DNA from: Kalmanozyma brasiliensis GHG001
Lineage: Eukaryota > Basidiomycota > Ustilaginomycetes > Ustilaginales
Assembly: GCF_000497045.1 (NCBI RefSeq)
Contig: NW_015961981.1
Coordinates: 971,843-1,035,842, forward strand
Reading direction: 5' to 3'
DNA length: 64,000 nt
Both the position numbers and the translations under genes were made by a program. The notes beneath the pieces were generated by a model. That model was not told the origin of the DNA. It saw only the letters and a program-made list of their open reading frames with translations, and ran no database searches. Of the stretch, positions 47,583-57,092 are shown one piece after another (positions within the stretch are counted from its first letter, which is position 1; the number at the start of each line of letters is the position of its first letter).

Positions 47583-50465
47583 CTACACGCTACCGTTGAC
47601 TGACTGACTTGCACTCGGCTCGTTCGTCGGGGTCGTCGACCCTTTGCCCTTTCCCTTTCTGGCCATCAGCTTGTCGATGTATTCCTTGGCGAACGCCTTG
47701 ATCTTGGTCTTTTTGTCACTGGACAGCTCCGTCAGCGTCGCGCCCTTTGCAGGGGGCCACGACTTGGGATTGCGCATCTCCTTGCCCACGATCACGTTGG
47801 TCAGCTCCTTTGCGTGACGCTTGAAGCTCTCGCGTTCCAGCTCGTCCTTGTGCTTGGACATCTGACGCACCACGATTTCGCCCACCAGCTTGCGAAGGCG
47901 CTTCTCGTTGCTCGCTGCCAAATCGGCAGACGCTGAGGCCGAGGAGTCTGCAGCGTCCACACCGTTGGTGTGTCGCGACGACGACGAATGCTTGACACGC
48001 TTGTCTGAAGGCCGAGACGACGACGAGGGGCGCTTGCGCGACGAGGCGCTGGAGAGACCGCCATTGAGTTCGAGCTCGCGCGCCGCCTTTGCAGCTGCTT
48101 CGGCTTCCTTGCGCGCACGCTCCTCTTGCTCGTTGGCTTCGCGAATGATGTCCTCGATCGACTTGGTTGGCGGTGCGACCAACTGAGGTTGCTGGTGCTG
48201 CTGCGTCTGAAGTGGCTGTTGCTTCAGGGACGACATGAGTCCTGGAAGCGACTTAGCCAAGGACGAGGAGAGGGCAGAGGTGACTTGATCCGGAGTGAGC
48301 GGGCTCTGTCCCGAGAGCCGGCTTGGAGTGAAGCTGCCTGGCGAGGCCCGCGGGTGGCTGAATCCGTTCATTCGCTTTGTGGACGCATTGTTCGCCATCG
48401 AAGGCGGTGCAGGTGGGGGCTGCCATGTGGGGATGCTTTCGCGCAGGTCCTGATCGCCCGAAAGAGCCGAGCCGAGTTCCGACGACACAGCATTGGGTGC
48501 CTGTGCGTGATCCATCTCGAGCGGGTCTTCCAGATCCTGCAGCCTTCGACGATCGACCCAGGTCGTGACGACCGCTGCTGCTTCCTCCTTAACGTCGTCG
48601 CCATCTTGCTTGAGCGCGTCCTTGCGCGCGATGCGGTAGGTCATGTCGAGCTTCTTCCATGCCTCGAGCAGGTGCTCGGCGCGGGACGATATCTCGGCGT
48701 CCTCTGCTGGTGTTGCGCCCACCAGCACGGGTGTTTGTGGCGGCTCTGCTTCTGCAGTGCCATCTCCGTACAGATCGAGCTCGACCTTGGCGTCTTCTTC
48801 CTTCAACGCGTCCTCGGTCTTGAGACTCGCCTGCTGATCTCCATTTGCATCCTCGGCCTTAGGTTCTGCCTTCGGCCGATATGTCTCCGCCACGACACGG
48901 ACCTGCTCCTCTACACCGCAATCGATGACCTTGTTGCGGGCGATCAGGGGCCACCGAGCAAGGACATTGATGATGAGCAATACGATGTCACGGTCGTTCC
49001 ACCACTGCTCGAGCAAGAATTGCATGAGGATGAATCCGTGCAGCTTGACGAGTGACTTTTGCACGTTGACGTCGGTGGTCATCTCCATCCTGCGCAGTAG
49101 CTTTTCCAGGATCTCCCGCTTGGGCCCTGCTTGTCTCGCCGCAGTCATGACACGGGTCGCCTCGTGCTCCTTGATCGGTCGCATCTGAGGAATGAAGTCG
49201 AGGTCGAGTCGCTTGCCTCGTTTCCGCCGCGAGCCCTTGGCTTCTGTCTGTTCCACTTCGTCCGAGATGCCGAGAGCGTCCAAGAAAAGGTCGTCCATGC
49301 CGCTGAGGTCGGTCTGCGTCTTGCCACCGAGGGTGCCGACGCAGTTGGGCTCGCCACAGAAGCATTCCTGCGCGTCGTTTCCGTAGCGGTCGACGTTGTA
49401 GTTGAAAGTGAGCTCTTCGCCTTTGACGATGTTGCGTTTGGCAAAGATACCCATGCGGAGATGCTTGCCTACTTGCCATTTCGACACAGAGCAATTTGGG
49501 TTGCAACTGTGGTTGATGAAACGGCCCTTTCCGCCTTTTTTGGTTGCATCGAGATACTCGTTGGGTTGCAACATCATAAAGTAGAAATGGCGGATCCCCT
49601 CAACGCGGTACTGCTGCATGCGATCGAGGAAGGTGGGCTGATTCATGACCTCGCCAACGTACTCGTAGACGAAGGCCTCCTTTTGGATATCCTGACCCGC
49701 ACGAAGACCGAAACCCTTCTTTTCGGTTTGTACGATGTCGACGTTGACGTACTGTCTTCGATGGAACCGCTGATTGTGACACTGCTTGCCCCATCGGCAC
49801 TTGGAGGACGAGCATTCGATCTGGGTCATGCGGTTGATGCAGCCCGAATAGTCGGTGCAGGCCATGTCCTCGTTGCCGGAGGTGGAGTTGCAATCGCAGA
49901 TCATGTAGTCGTCAAACTTGCCCGGTGGCCTGCCAAGCTTCTTGTCGTGGTAGTCGTTGAATGTGATCTCCTGGAACGTAGCCATGGCTGCGTCATATGC
50001 AAGCGGGAGATGGTCTATCAATTGAGGTTGGGGCTTTGCTTTGGGTTTGCGTTTGGGCGCAAAAACAGAAGAGCTGCCTTCGTCGTAGCCGAGTGCGCTC
50101 TCGTCGTCGACTGCTGATGGCGTTCCTGACGAAGAAGAGTTGGATCGGTTCATATCAGGTGGCGAGCGATCAGCCTTGGAAGCTTCGGCGGCGCCTGTGT
50201 GTTGGTGCGATGCAGAGTCATTGTTGCTGGTCGCGATGGTGGATGCAGACTGTGGCGGTGGGGATGGCGAAGGGGTGAATGCTGGCGGCGGAGGAGGGTG
50301 CGAAGACGGCGGGGGTAGTGACGCCGCTGAATGTGCTGACGACAGAGCTTCCGAGATGAGATTGCTGGTGACGGCAGTGTCCGAGCCTTCCGCAGCAGGT
50401 GCGGATGGTGACGCTATTGGCGACATCGCTGCCGCCGAGGCGGTGTTGCTGTGATTCGACGACAT
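47583..50465 (-). CDS. SET2: Histone H3K36 methyltransferase SET2
   Basis: 960 residues from the ATG at 50465; codons further upstream in frame have no ATG. The first 150 residues are Ser/Ala/Pro-rich. AWS domain begins near 187 (MICDCNSTSGNEDMACTDYSG). SET domain is at about 235-355, with GFGLRAGQDI, FINHSCNPNC and ELTFNYNVDRYG; post-SET cysteines are in CFCGEPNCVG (about 367). The middle holds a WW-free helical region and a Pro-rich stretch. A C-terminal SRI domain (about 855-940), RKLVGEIVVRQMSKHKDEL and FKRHAKELTNVIVGKEMRN, would bind the Ser2/Ser5-phosphorylated RNA polymerase II tail. The domain order matches Set2, which methylates H3K36 during elongation. Confidence 0.95.
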   Translation of the reverse strand: MSSNHSNTASAAAMSPIASPSAPAAEGSDTAVTSNLISEALSSAHSAASLPPPSSHPPPPPAFTPSPSPPPQSASTIATSNNDSASHQHTGAAEASKADRSPPDMNRSNSSSSGTPSAVDDESALGYDEGSSSVFAPKRKPKAKPQPQLIDHLPLAYDAAMATFQEITFNDYHDKKLGRPPGKFDDYMICDCNSTSGNEDMACTDYSGCINRMTQIECSSSKCRWGKQCHNQRFHRRQYVNVDIVQTEKKGFGLRAGQDIQKEAFVYEYVGEVMNQPTFLDRMQQYRVEGIRHFYFMMLQPNEYLDATKKGGKGRFINHSCNPNCSVSKWQVGKHLRMGIFAKRNIVKGEELTFNYNVDRYGNDAQECFCGEPNCVGTLGGKTQTDLSGMDDLFLDALGISDEVEQTEAKGSRRKRGKRLDLDFIPQMRPIKEHEATRVMTAARQAGPKREILEKLLRRMEMTTDVNVQKSLVKLHGFILMQFLLEQWWNDRDIVLLIINVLARWPLIARNKVIDCGVEEQVRVVAETYRPKAEPKAEDANGDQQASLKTEDALKEEDAKVELDLYGDGTAEAEPPQTPVLVGATPAEDAEISSRAEHLLEAWKKLDMTYRIARKDALKQDGDDVKEEAAAVVTTWVDRRRLQDLEDPLEMDHAQAPNAVSSELGSALSGDQDLRESIPTWQPPPAPPSMANNASTKRMNGFSHPRASPGSFTPSRLSGQSPLTPDQVTSALSSSLAKSLPGLMSSLKQQPLQTQQHQQPQLVAPPTKSIEDIIREANEQEERARKEAEAAAKAARELELNGGLSSASSRKRPSSSSRPSDKRVKHSSSSRHTNGVDAADSSASASADLAASNEKRLRKLVGEIVVRQMSKHKDELERESFKRHAKELTNVIVGKEMRNPKSWPPAKGATLTELSSDKKTKIKAFAKEYIDKLMARKGKGKGSTTPTNEPSASQSVNGSV

Positions 50466-51495
50466 GACTGTGGTCACCGCGAATGAGGGATTGACACTTC
50501 GCACCAAGTCTTGCTTTGTCGCATGTACCGAGTCTATGAGCCATGGGAAAAGGCAGGATGACTATGGTCGACAAATGCGAAGAGCGCTCAACAGGTGCTG
50601 AATGAGCAGCGCATGGTCTATCGCGGAAGGACGCCGACGTCAAAACCTGTAATGGCGGGAGACTTGAGCTCCGTTAGAAATCGGAAGGGCCGGAGCAGCG
50701 TGAGACCATCGAAGAGAGGGCGTTCGCTTAGCCAGTGCTCTTCGTGAGGGAGCGGAAGGTACGCCTTTGGAGATATACGAGGCAGCGCTGGGTGGGGCAG
50801 GTCGAGAAGGAAAGGGCATTCAGCTCCGTTGCAGGAAGGATGCAGACGAATGAGACGGTGTTGGAGTGGCGGAGGACCAACTGAGCGAAACCCGAGCTCT
50901 CTGTGTTTGCCAACCGAAGGGTTCAGCCCTGTTCTTCTCTCTCTCGCTCTCGCCCCGTGTGCAAAAAGCTGCAGAATGCAGAGCGCATCGAGCGACCGAG
51001 ACGGACAGGCAAGCTCTGTCGTCTGTCTCTCGAATCTTGAATTCTTCCACGCTGTTAGATCCTCTGGTGAAAGGCATTTGGCCAGTGAGCATGCAGAATC
51101 GAAAATGAAAAAAGAAAGCGCTCTGCAGCCGACCACATTCAAGAGGGCGAGAGCCAGAGTGTGCCTGACTTGCCTGCTTCAACGCCGACGACAGTAGTAG
51201 CATCGCATCAAGGCGCACGAGCAATTTGGTCACCATCTCACGCTGACCATCATCACCATCGTTGCTGCCTGTCGTGTTGATCGACCTCTCTGCAGGGCAT
51301 CTTTCGAAGCGCATCGGCATCGTGATGACGAGCGAGCCAACAAGCACCTCCTGACCACCATCTCGGACGCTTTCGATCGCATTCACAGGGTACGATAGAG
51401 CAACGACGACGACAACCCTGTTTCTGGGACCACGATCCTGCTCTGCTCTTTCAGACGATCCCGTCGCGAATTAGGATAAATGTCGATCATCAGCG
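50466..51495. promoter_or_regulatory. Divergent promoter region, SET2 and PAN3
   Basis: 1.03 kb between start codons. A minus-strand frame of 188 codons (50820-51386) and a shorter + frame lie here, but neither shows motifs or coding-like composition. PAN3 may have a 5'UTR intron; I cannot define one. Confidence 0.4.
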
Positions 51496-54072
51496 ATGTA
51501 TCACTACTCTCAATCGCAGCAACCACCCTATCAACAGCATAAGCACCCTTACCCACCACCGCAACAAGCACAGCCTCCATCCCACTTCAACCACGCACAA
51601 CCTCCTTCTCATCAGCCTTATCAGCAACAGCAACCACCACCACAACAACCGCATCTTCAATCTCACAATCGGCCTGGCATGCAGCAGCACCATCATTCGC
51701 AGCAGCAGCAGCAGCAAAATTCGCCTGCCTTCAACGGTGCTCTGCCTCCCAGGCCCACCCGTAGCTCGGCCATTCCCATCATAGCCCCTGTATCTACTCC
51801 TCCTCCTGGAGCGAGACCGGGTCTCTCGTATGGAGCTGCCACGGCTGCTGGCGGTGCTTCGCAGCCTGAAGCGTCCAAGTCGCCTGTCGGTTCCAATGCC
51901 ACCGCTTCAGGGCGCAAGCCATGTCGCAACGTAGCTATCTACGGTCATTGCAAATACCAGAATGACGGGTGCCCCTTTGATCACGCTTCAGCATCCACCG
52001 CCAACTCTCCCAGCCAGACGCCCAGATCACCTGCAGCGCAATTCACGTCTTCTGGACTCACAGCTACTTCGGCCGGATTCTCTGCCACCTCACCCAACAA
52101 GTCCAGAGGCGGCGCCAATGTCCAAGCTAGCCCGCTCAAGGGAGCACTCAGCGCTCGCAATGTCGCCGCTGCTGTCTTTGTGCCCAAGGTCAACGGTGGC
52201 TCTTCGCCCTCCCTGCCAGCAGCTTCACCGGCTCCGGCTCCCAGGTCAGCAGTCGATGGCGTCGCCTCGGACGTCAGCGACATGAAGATCGACTCGGTGA
52301 ACTCGAAAGAATTCACCCCAGGCGCATACACTCAGAATGGACCGGGTACACCCAGCATGTACAGCGCCAGCTACGACGTCGACCCCATGAACAGCGCATT
52401 TGACCCATCGCAAGCTGGCTCTTCGCACGAGCCTGCAGTGCAGAGCCAACCGTCGCGACCCTTCAACCCGTACGAGCACATGAACGAGTTTGGCGACCCA
52501 ACACCTGCTCAAGGTCCGCCTGGTCTCGGAATCGGCGGAGGTATGGACTACTACTCGGCAGCTGCCAACGGTGCTGCCAAGCTTCGACAGCCCCTTCACT
52601 ACCATCTCTACGCCCCGCCGCTCCCGCACGTTTCCAACCTTCATCCGCACCACCTCACCGCCAACGCCTTCTTCCTCAACCCAAACCAGCGCGAGGAATT
52701 GCAACGGAAACAAGAGGCGATGCTTGCAAGCATTCCGCCGCCCGAGCTCGGAGGACCCAACCTGCCCGAGGAGCTGCACGTCTACCATTCTCTCGTTCCT
52801 TTGGAGCACCCCGGTCCCGGTGCACCTTCCAGCATGGGCATGCCTCCCGGGCTGATCGACCCTCGGATGGGCGCACCAGGCGCTAACGGAGCAACAGGCG
52901 CCTCGGGCGATCACAGCAAAGTGTTTGGATACCGCAGCCATTCCTACAAAGCCACTTGCACGCTCGACGGCAAGCGATACGTTCTGCGCAGACTCGAAGG
53001 TTTCCGTCTGCAGCACGAAGCGGCCATCGCACTGGTGGAGCGTTGGCGTCGCATCCGTCATCCGAGCATCGTCAGCGTCCGCGAAGCGTTCACCACGCGC
53101 GCCTTCGGCGACCAGTCGATCGTCTTTGTCTACGACTACCATCCGCTGGCGACGACGCTGTACGCTGAGCACATGACGATCAAAGCAGCTCAGCCGGATC
53201 GTCGCACGGGTCGAATGCAGCCCGTGTCGATGCAGGTGCCTGAGCGCACGCTGTGGAGCTACCTCTGCCAGCTCACCTCGTCGCTCCGCTCGATCCACTC
53301 GAGCAACCTGGCAGCTCGATGCATCGAGGCGAGCAAGGTGCTGCGAACGGGAAAGAACCGCGTCCGCATCAACTGCTGTTCCGTGTTCGACGTCATTGCG
53401 TACAACCCGGACGAGAACGGTGCAGATGCGCTCAAGGCGCAGCAGCAGGAAGATCTGGTCAACTTGGGCGCGCTCATCCTCAGCATTGGCCTCAACAGCA
53501 TTTCTGCGACGAACGACATTGCATCGAGCCTTGCGATGTTTGCCGGTCGCTTTTCTGCCGAGCTTAAGCAGGTCGTCTCGTGGCTCCTTGGCCAGTCGTC
53601 CGCGCCTTACGAGACGGAGGATGAGACGGAAGTGCCGCGCACCGTATCGGAACTGATGCGAGTTCTCGGCAGCCACTGCGCCGACGAGATGGACTCTGCG
53701 CTCAACTACACGGATCTCATGGAGAACTCTCTCATGAAAGAACTCGAGAACGGCCGTCTCGTACGCCTGCTCTGCAAGTTTGGATTCATCAACGAGCGAC
53801 CGGAGTTCGACCACGATCCGCGCTGGGCCGAGACGGGCGATCGGTACGTCATCAAGCTCTTCCGCGATCACGTCTTCCACGCTGTCGACGAAGCCGGTCG
53901 TCCCGTGGTCGATCTGAGCCACATCCTGTCGAACTTGAACAAGCTCGACGCAGGTACGGACGAGAAGATCATGCTCACCTCGAGGGACGAGCACAGCTGT
54001 CTGGTCGTCAGCTACCGCGAGATCAAGAATTGCATCGAGAGCGCCTTCCAAGATCTCTCGCGAACACGATGA
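51496..54072 (+). CDS. PAN3: PAN2-PAN3 deadenylase subunit PAN3
   Basis: 858 residues, intronless. The N-terminal 130 residues are rich in Gln, Pro and His. A CCCH zinc finger at about 141-163 has spacing C-x8-C-x6-C-x3-H (CRNVAIYGHCKYQNDGCPFDH). A disordered linker follows, then a pseudokinase from about 478 (GYRSHSYKATCTLDGKRY, VYDYHPLATTL) and the C-terminal coiled coil and knob domain (LVRLLCKFGFINERPEF, YVIKLFRDHVFHAVDE). PAN3 binds poly(A)-binding protein and recruits the PAN2 nuclease for the first phase of mRNA poly(A) shortening. The order and length match the family. An AT-rich 3'-end signal (TATAAATTTATAA) lies at about 54135-54147. Confidence 0.95.
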   Translation: MYHYSQSQQPPYQQHKHPYPPPQQAQPPSHFNHAQPPSHQPYQQQQPPPQQPHLQSHNRPGMQQHHHSQQQQQQNSPAFNGALPPRPTRSSAIPIIAPVSTPPPGARPGLSYGAATAAGGASQPEASKSPVGSNATASGRKPCRNVAIYGHCKYQNDGCPFDHASASTANSPSQTPRSPAAQFTSSGLTATSAGFSATSPNKSRGGANVQASPLKGALSARNVAAAVFVPKVNGGSSPSLPAASPAPAPRSAVDGVASDVSDMKIDSVNSKEFTPGAYTQNGPGTPSMYSASYDVDPMNSAFDPSQAGSSHEPAVQSQPSRPFNPYEHMNEFGDPTPAQGPPGLGIGGGMDYYSAAANGAAKLRQPLHYHLYAPPLPHVSNLHPHHLTANAFFLNPNQREELQRKQEAMLASIPPPELGGPNLPEELHVYHSLVPLEHPGPGAPSSMGMPPGLIDPRMGAPGANGATGASGDHSKVFGYRSHSYKATCTLDGKRYVLRRLEGFRLQHEAAIALVERWRRIRHPSIVSVREAFTTRAFGDQSIVFVYDYHPLATTLYAEHMTIKAAQPDRRTGRMQPVSMQVPERTLWSYLCQLTSSLRSIHSSNLAARCIEASKVLRTGKNRVRINCCSVFDVIAYNPDENGADALKAQQQEDLVNLGALILSIGLNSISATNDIASSLAMFAGRFSAELKQVVSWLLGQSSAPYETEDETEVPRTVSELMRVLGSHCADEMDSALNYTDLMENSLMKELENGRLVRLLCKFGFINERPEFDHDPRWAETGDRYVIKLFRDHVFHAVDEAGRPVVDLSHILSNLNKLDAGTDEKIMLTSRDEHSCLVVSYREIKNCIESAFQDLSRTR

Positions 54073-54295
54073 GGCGTAGGAAGTGGGATTTTTAGAAGGG
54101 ATTTGAGGAGCGCAGAGGTTTCGTCTGACCCCTGTATAAATTTATAATGGTATTCGCCTTTCAACACACAAGATTCTTTACGGCTGGTGTGACGTTGTCT
54201 TTTGACACACGCACGAAGGCAGGAGAATGGAGAGGACGGTGACATTGAGAACCCTTACGAGACACATGGAACAGAACATAGACAAGAGGACGGGG

Positions 54296-55657
54296 TCAAA
54301 GCTTGGAAGCCCTCTGCAAGCGCTCGTTCTCCTGCGGGTGGAACTGGCTCGAGGCCTGCTGATACCCCGGTGGCATATCGGGGAAGTAGGGGTGCTGGAT
54401 GTTGCCGTACGAGCTGTGCGCTGCACTCGCCTGAGAGACCGACGCGGTGTTCTGCGTGGGTGGCGGGTAGTTGGGCAGTGGCGCGGTGGGTTGGGGCAGC
54501 GATGCCGAGGGCAGCAGCTGAGGCTGAAGATTCGAGTGGTCGTAGTCCAAAAAGTAGTTGATGTCCTTTGCGACACGCTCTGGATACTGCCAGATGAAGC
54601 CCGCCCCGGAGTCCTCGTAGAGGTTGAGCGCGGGCTTGGGAAGACGGCACATGAGCTCCCAGCTCCTGCTGGCAGGGATGAGCGTGTTGTTGATGCCGTT
54701 CATTACGAGGACAGGCACATTGACTTTGGCCATAGGATCGGTGTAGGCGCCACCGCGCTGCTGCGGAAGCGTCTCCCAGCTCCTCCACGCCAGTCGCTGA
54801 CATCGCAACGGACCAAGCTCCCGACGATCCTCCAAGAGTCCGATGAAGGGCGCTTCCGAGGGCATGTTGGATCGGTACTGAGCGAACTGGTTGATGCGGT
54901 CCCAGTGATGCTCGAGCGCCTGCTGACCCGCATCCGAATCGGTGAAGGACGTGTGTTTCAAGGCCTGCTTGACTTCCTCGGGTTTGGTGCCGTCGTTGAG
55001 CGAGAGGCGGGATGCATTCATGAGGTTCCAGTCGTCTCGCGGCCACGGGATGGACATGGAGCTGCGCGAGCACTCTTCGTAGAGACGCGCCGAGATGGCA
55101 GGACCCGTGGTGGCTGCTGCGACAATCTTGCGTACGCGCGTCGTCGCTGGACTCGGATACAAGGCCGTGAGCAGAGCAGCTGCGCCACCCATGGCCAATC
55201 CGAGCACGTCGTATTCGGCGACACCGAGCGAGTCGGCAATGGCGACAGCGTGTTTGGCCCATTTGTAGAACGAGCCCATGTAGGGGCGGGTATCGCGATT
55301 CGAGACGGATCGTCCGCAGTGACACGGGTCAAAGATGATCATCGGACGTGATTTGAGAAGATGCGCAAGGAAGAGCGGATCCCACATATCCATCCCCGCG
55401 CGAAAGTCACAGTGGAGCAGCAACGGCACCTCCGATCGTTTCGGAGTCAGCGATGCCAAAGATGACGTGGATGCGAAAGCGATGCCGTTGTCGGCGGCAA
55501 TCCGATGGAACGCATCGTCCTCGACATTGAGCCAGCGATAGGCAATCTTGGCACCCGAGCCAATATAGGTAAAGTTGGTCGGCGTCGTTTGGACGACTTG
55601 GAGACAGTGTCGCAGAAAAGGGTCGGCGACCTCTGCAAACAGCTCTTCCGGCTTCAT
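54296..55657 (-). CDS. Alpha/beta-hydrolase-fold protein lacking the catalytic triad
   Basis: 453 residues from the first ATG at 55657; the frame opens at 55732 but with a TTG. The fold is clear: PLLLHCDFRAGMDMWDP after strand 3, IIFDPCHCGRS, the elbow strand VLGLAMGG, and late PVLVMNGINNTLIP then LYEDSGAGFIWQYPE. Enzymes of this fold with these surroundings read GxSxGG, GxxD and DSGHGF. Here the nucleophile position is Ala155, the acid is Asn324, and the His position is Ala352. All three changes were checked at codon level. The Pro/Gln/Ser-rich C-terminal 80 residues are extra. The gene is otherwise intact and coding-like, so it is probably a functional non-enzyme. Its role is unknown. Confidence 0.85.
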   Translation of the reverse strand: MKPEELFAEVADPFLRHCLQVVQTTPTNFTYIGSGAKIAYRWLNVEDDAFHRIAADNGIAFASTSSLASLTPKRSEVPLLLHCDFRAGMDMWDPLFLAHLLKSRPMIIFDPCHCGRSVSNRDTRPYMGSFYKWAKHAVAIADSLGVAEYDVLGLAMGGAAALLTALYPSPATTRVRKIVAAATTGPAISARLYEECSRSSMSIPWPRDDWNLMNASRLSLNDGTKPEEVKQALKHTSFTDSDAGQQALEHHWDRINQFAQYRSNMPSEAPFIGLLEDRRELGPLRCQRLAWRSWETLPQQRGGAYTDPMAKVNVPVLVMNGINNTLIPASRSWELMCRLPKPALNLYEDSGAGFIWQYPERVAKDINYFLDYDHSNLQPQLLPSASLPQPTAPLPNYPPPTQNTASVSQASAAHSSYGNIQHPYFPDMPPGYQQASSQFHPQENERLQRASKL

Positions 55658-56719
55658 CGTGAGGATGGCTCGTTTGGGTGGATGGTGTGTGACGACGGGG
55701 TTGATGGTGAGAAGGGAAGATGGGTCGTGCAATGTTGAAAAGCGATGTATGCACGAGGGAGCACGAGGTGTCGGCGGTGGAGCGGTACAGCCAACAGAGG
55801 CGAGTCGGTTGACGGGCTAGGATAAAGTAGCCGGAGCGTGGGCCAGAAGAAGCACCAAGGCGGAGCGCGTGCCCGAAGCGAGCGGGAAGGACAAGAGCAT
55901 GCAATTTGGTTCCACCATGCACCTATTTTTCCGGAGCTCAAATGAAACTCGCTGCCTTGCTTCTCCCTGCATTCCATCCCAGAAGCGCTTCCACTGCACA
56001 AAAAGAGGCCTTACCCATGCACAGTGCATTGCGGATCGGAACAGCCTGGTCTCGACTTCGTGCGTACCCTGGCTTCAGCGCTCTTCCAGAATCGTCACGC
56101 AGCAAGCCACCTTGTCGTCCCCGATTTTGCCCCTTTGCACCGAAGCTGATCCGCGATTGCTCGTATCGAGGAGCGGATAATGGCGGTGCTTCAATCCCTG
56201 TCACCATGCTGCCACCGGTTGATCCTCGTCTGGGTCGTATTCCCTCATGCACAAGCGGAGAGTAGTCTAAACCTCGCAACGACGCACCTGAATGCCATGA
56301 TGAGCCTAGAAGACCCAAATCGACCAGCATCTAGACCCTCCGCCTGAAGCTCGCCCTGACCACATTTAGCCACGCGAGGACCCTGAATCCGAGCCTCGGT
56401 ACCAAGCGAGCCGAGAGTGGTCAGAGCCACCGCCCATTCTCCGCGCGCCCACTCTGTGACTTTCGACTTTCCCAGGCAAAACTCTTCATTTTTCCGCAGC
56501 CTGCGCCTCCTCAATCACGCACCTTGGGGGTCAGCTATGTCGGCCGACATCTTGGATCAATCGAGGATCTAGAAATGCTGCACATACCCGATCTGTCACC
56601 GATCCTTACGCACTCACTTCCACGCTGAGAATTTGGTTCTCATCGTGACCGACCTCGAGGACGATCGCCACCACCATCCTCACACCTCAAGTGATTCTGC
56701 ATTGCAAGCATCGTCGGTC
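55658..56719. promoter_or_regulatory. Divergent promoter region, hydrolase-fold gene and CX9C gene
   Basis: 1.06 kb between divergent starts. Frames of 110-130 codons at 55900-56330 lack motifs. No TATA box is clear. Confidence 0.4.
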
Positions 56720-57092
56720 ATGAGACCCGGTGCGATCAGGCAGAGGGATGTGGCCCCCGTGCAAACCTTTGCCAAGGCGGCCGCAAAGTGCTCCAACGAG
56801 GTACGTCCCCCCAGCTCCTTCTTGGCCGCTGCTTGTAATCCAGCTCTCGAACAAGACGAGCTGAAATGTAGCCTTGAACCTTCCTACCCTCATCTGCTCT
56901 GCAGGCCCGTACGTACGGCGCATGCGTCACCGCCAACTACGAAAACATTGAGCGCAACATGTGCCAAAAGGAGTTTCTCGCTTTCAAGGCCTGCGTACAG
57001 CAAAAGGTAAGTCTCTCACTTGCGGATTCGCCCGTATCGATAGCGCAACTACTAGGCACGACTCGACTGTGCAGATGTTGACGCTGTCCTGA
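56720..57092 (+). CDS. Small twin-CX9C protein, NDUFAF8-like, three exons
   Basis: The gene appears only after splicing. Exons: 56720-56800 (27 codons), 56905-57006 (34 codons), 57075-57092 (5 codons and stop). Introns of 104 and 68 bp start GTACGT and GTAAGT and both end TGCAG; all junctions are in phase 0. The 66-residue product has KCSNEARTYGAC, then 12 residues, then CQKEFLAFKAC: two CX9C pairs forming a CHCH hairpin, as imported and oxidised by Mia40 in the mitochondrial intermembrane space. Wording around the cysteines (EARTYGACV, C..EF.AFKAC) matches the family of human NDUFAF8, a complex I assembly factor. If the second intron is retained, the C-terminus changes after the last Cys. 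The third exon is less certain. Confidence 0.8.

Noticed and set aside
50820..51386. 188-codon minus frame between SET2 and PAN3
   Set aside because: No domain, mixed low-complexity composition, and it fills a divergent promoter.
52246..54051. 601-codon minus frame opposite PAN3
   Set aside because: Antisense shadow of the pseudokinase coding region, with no motifs of its own.
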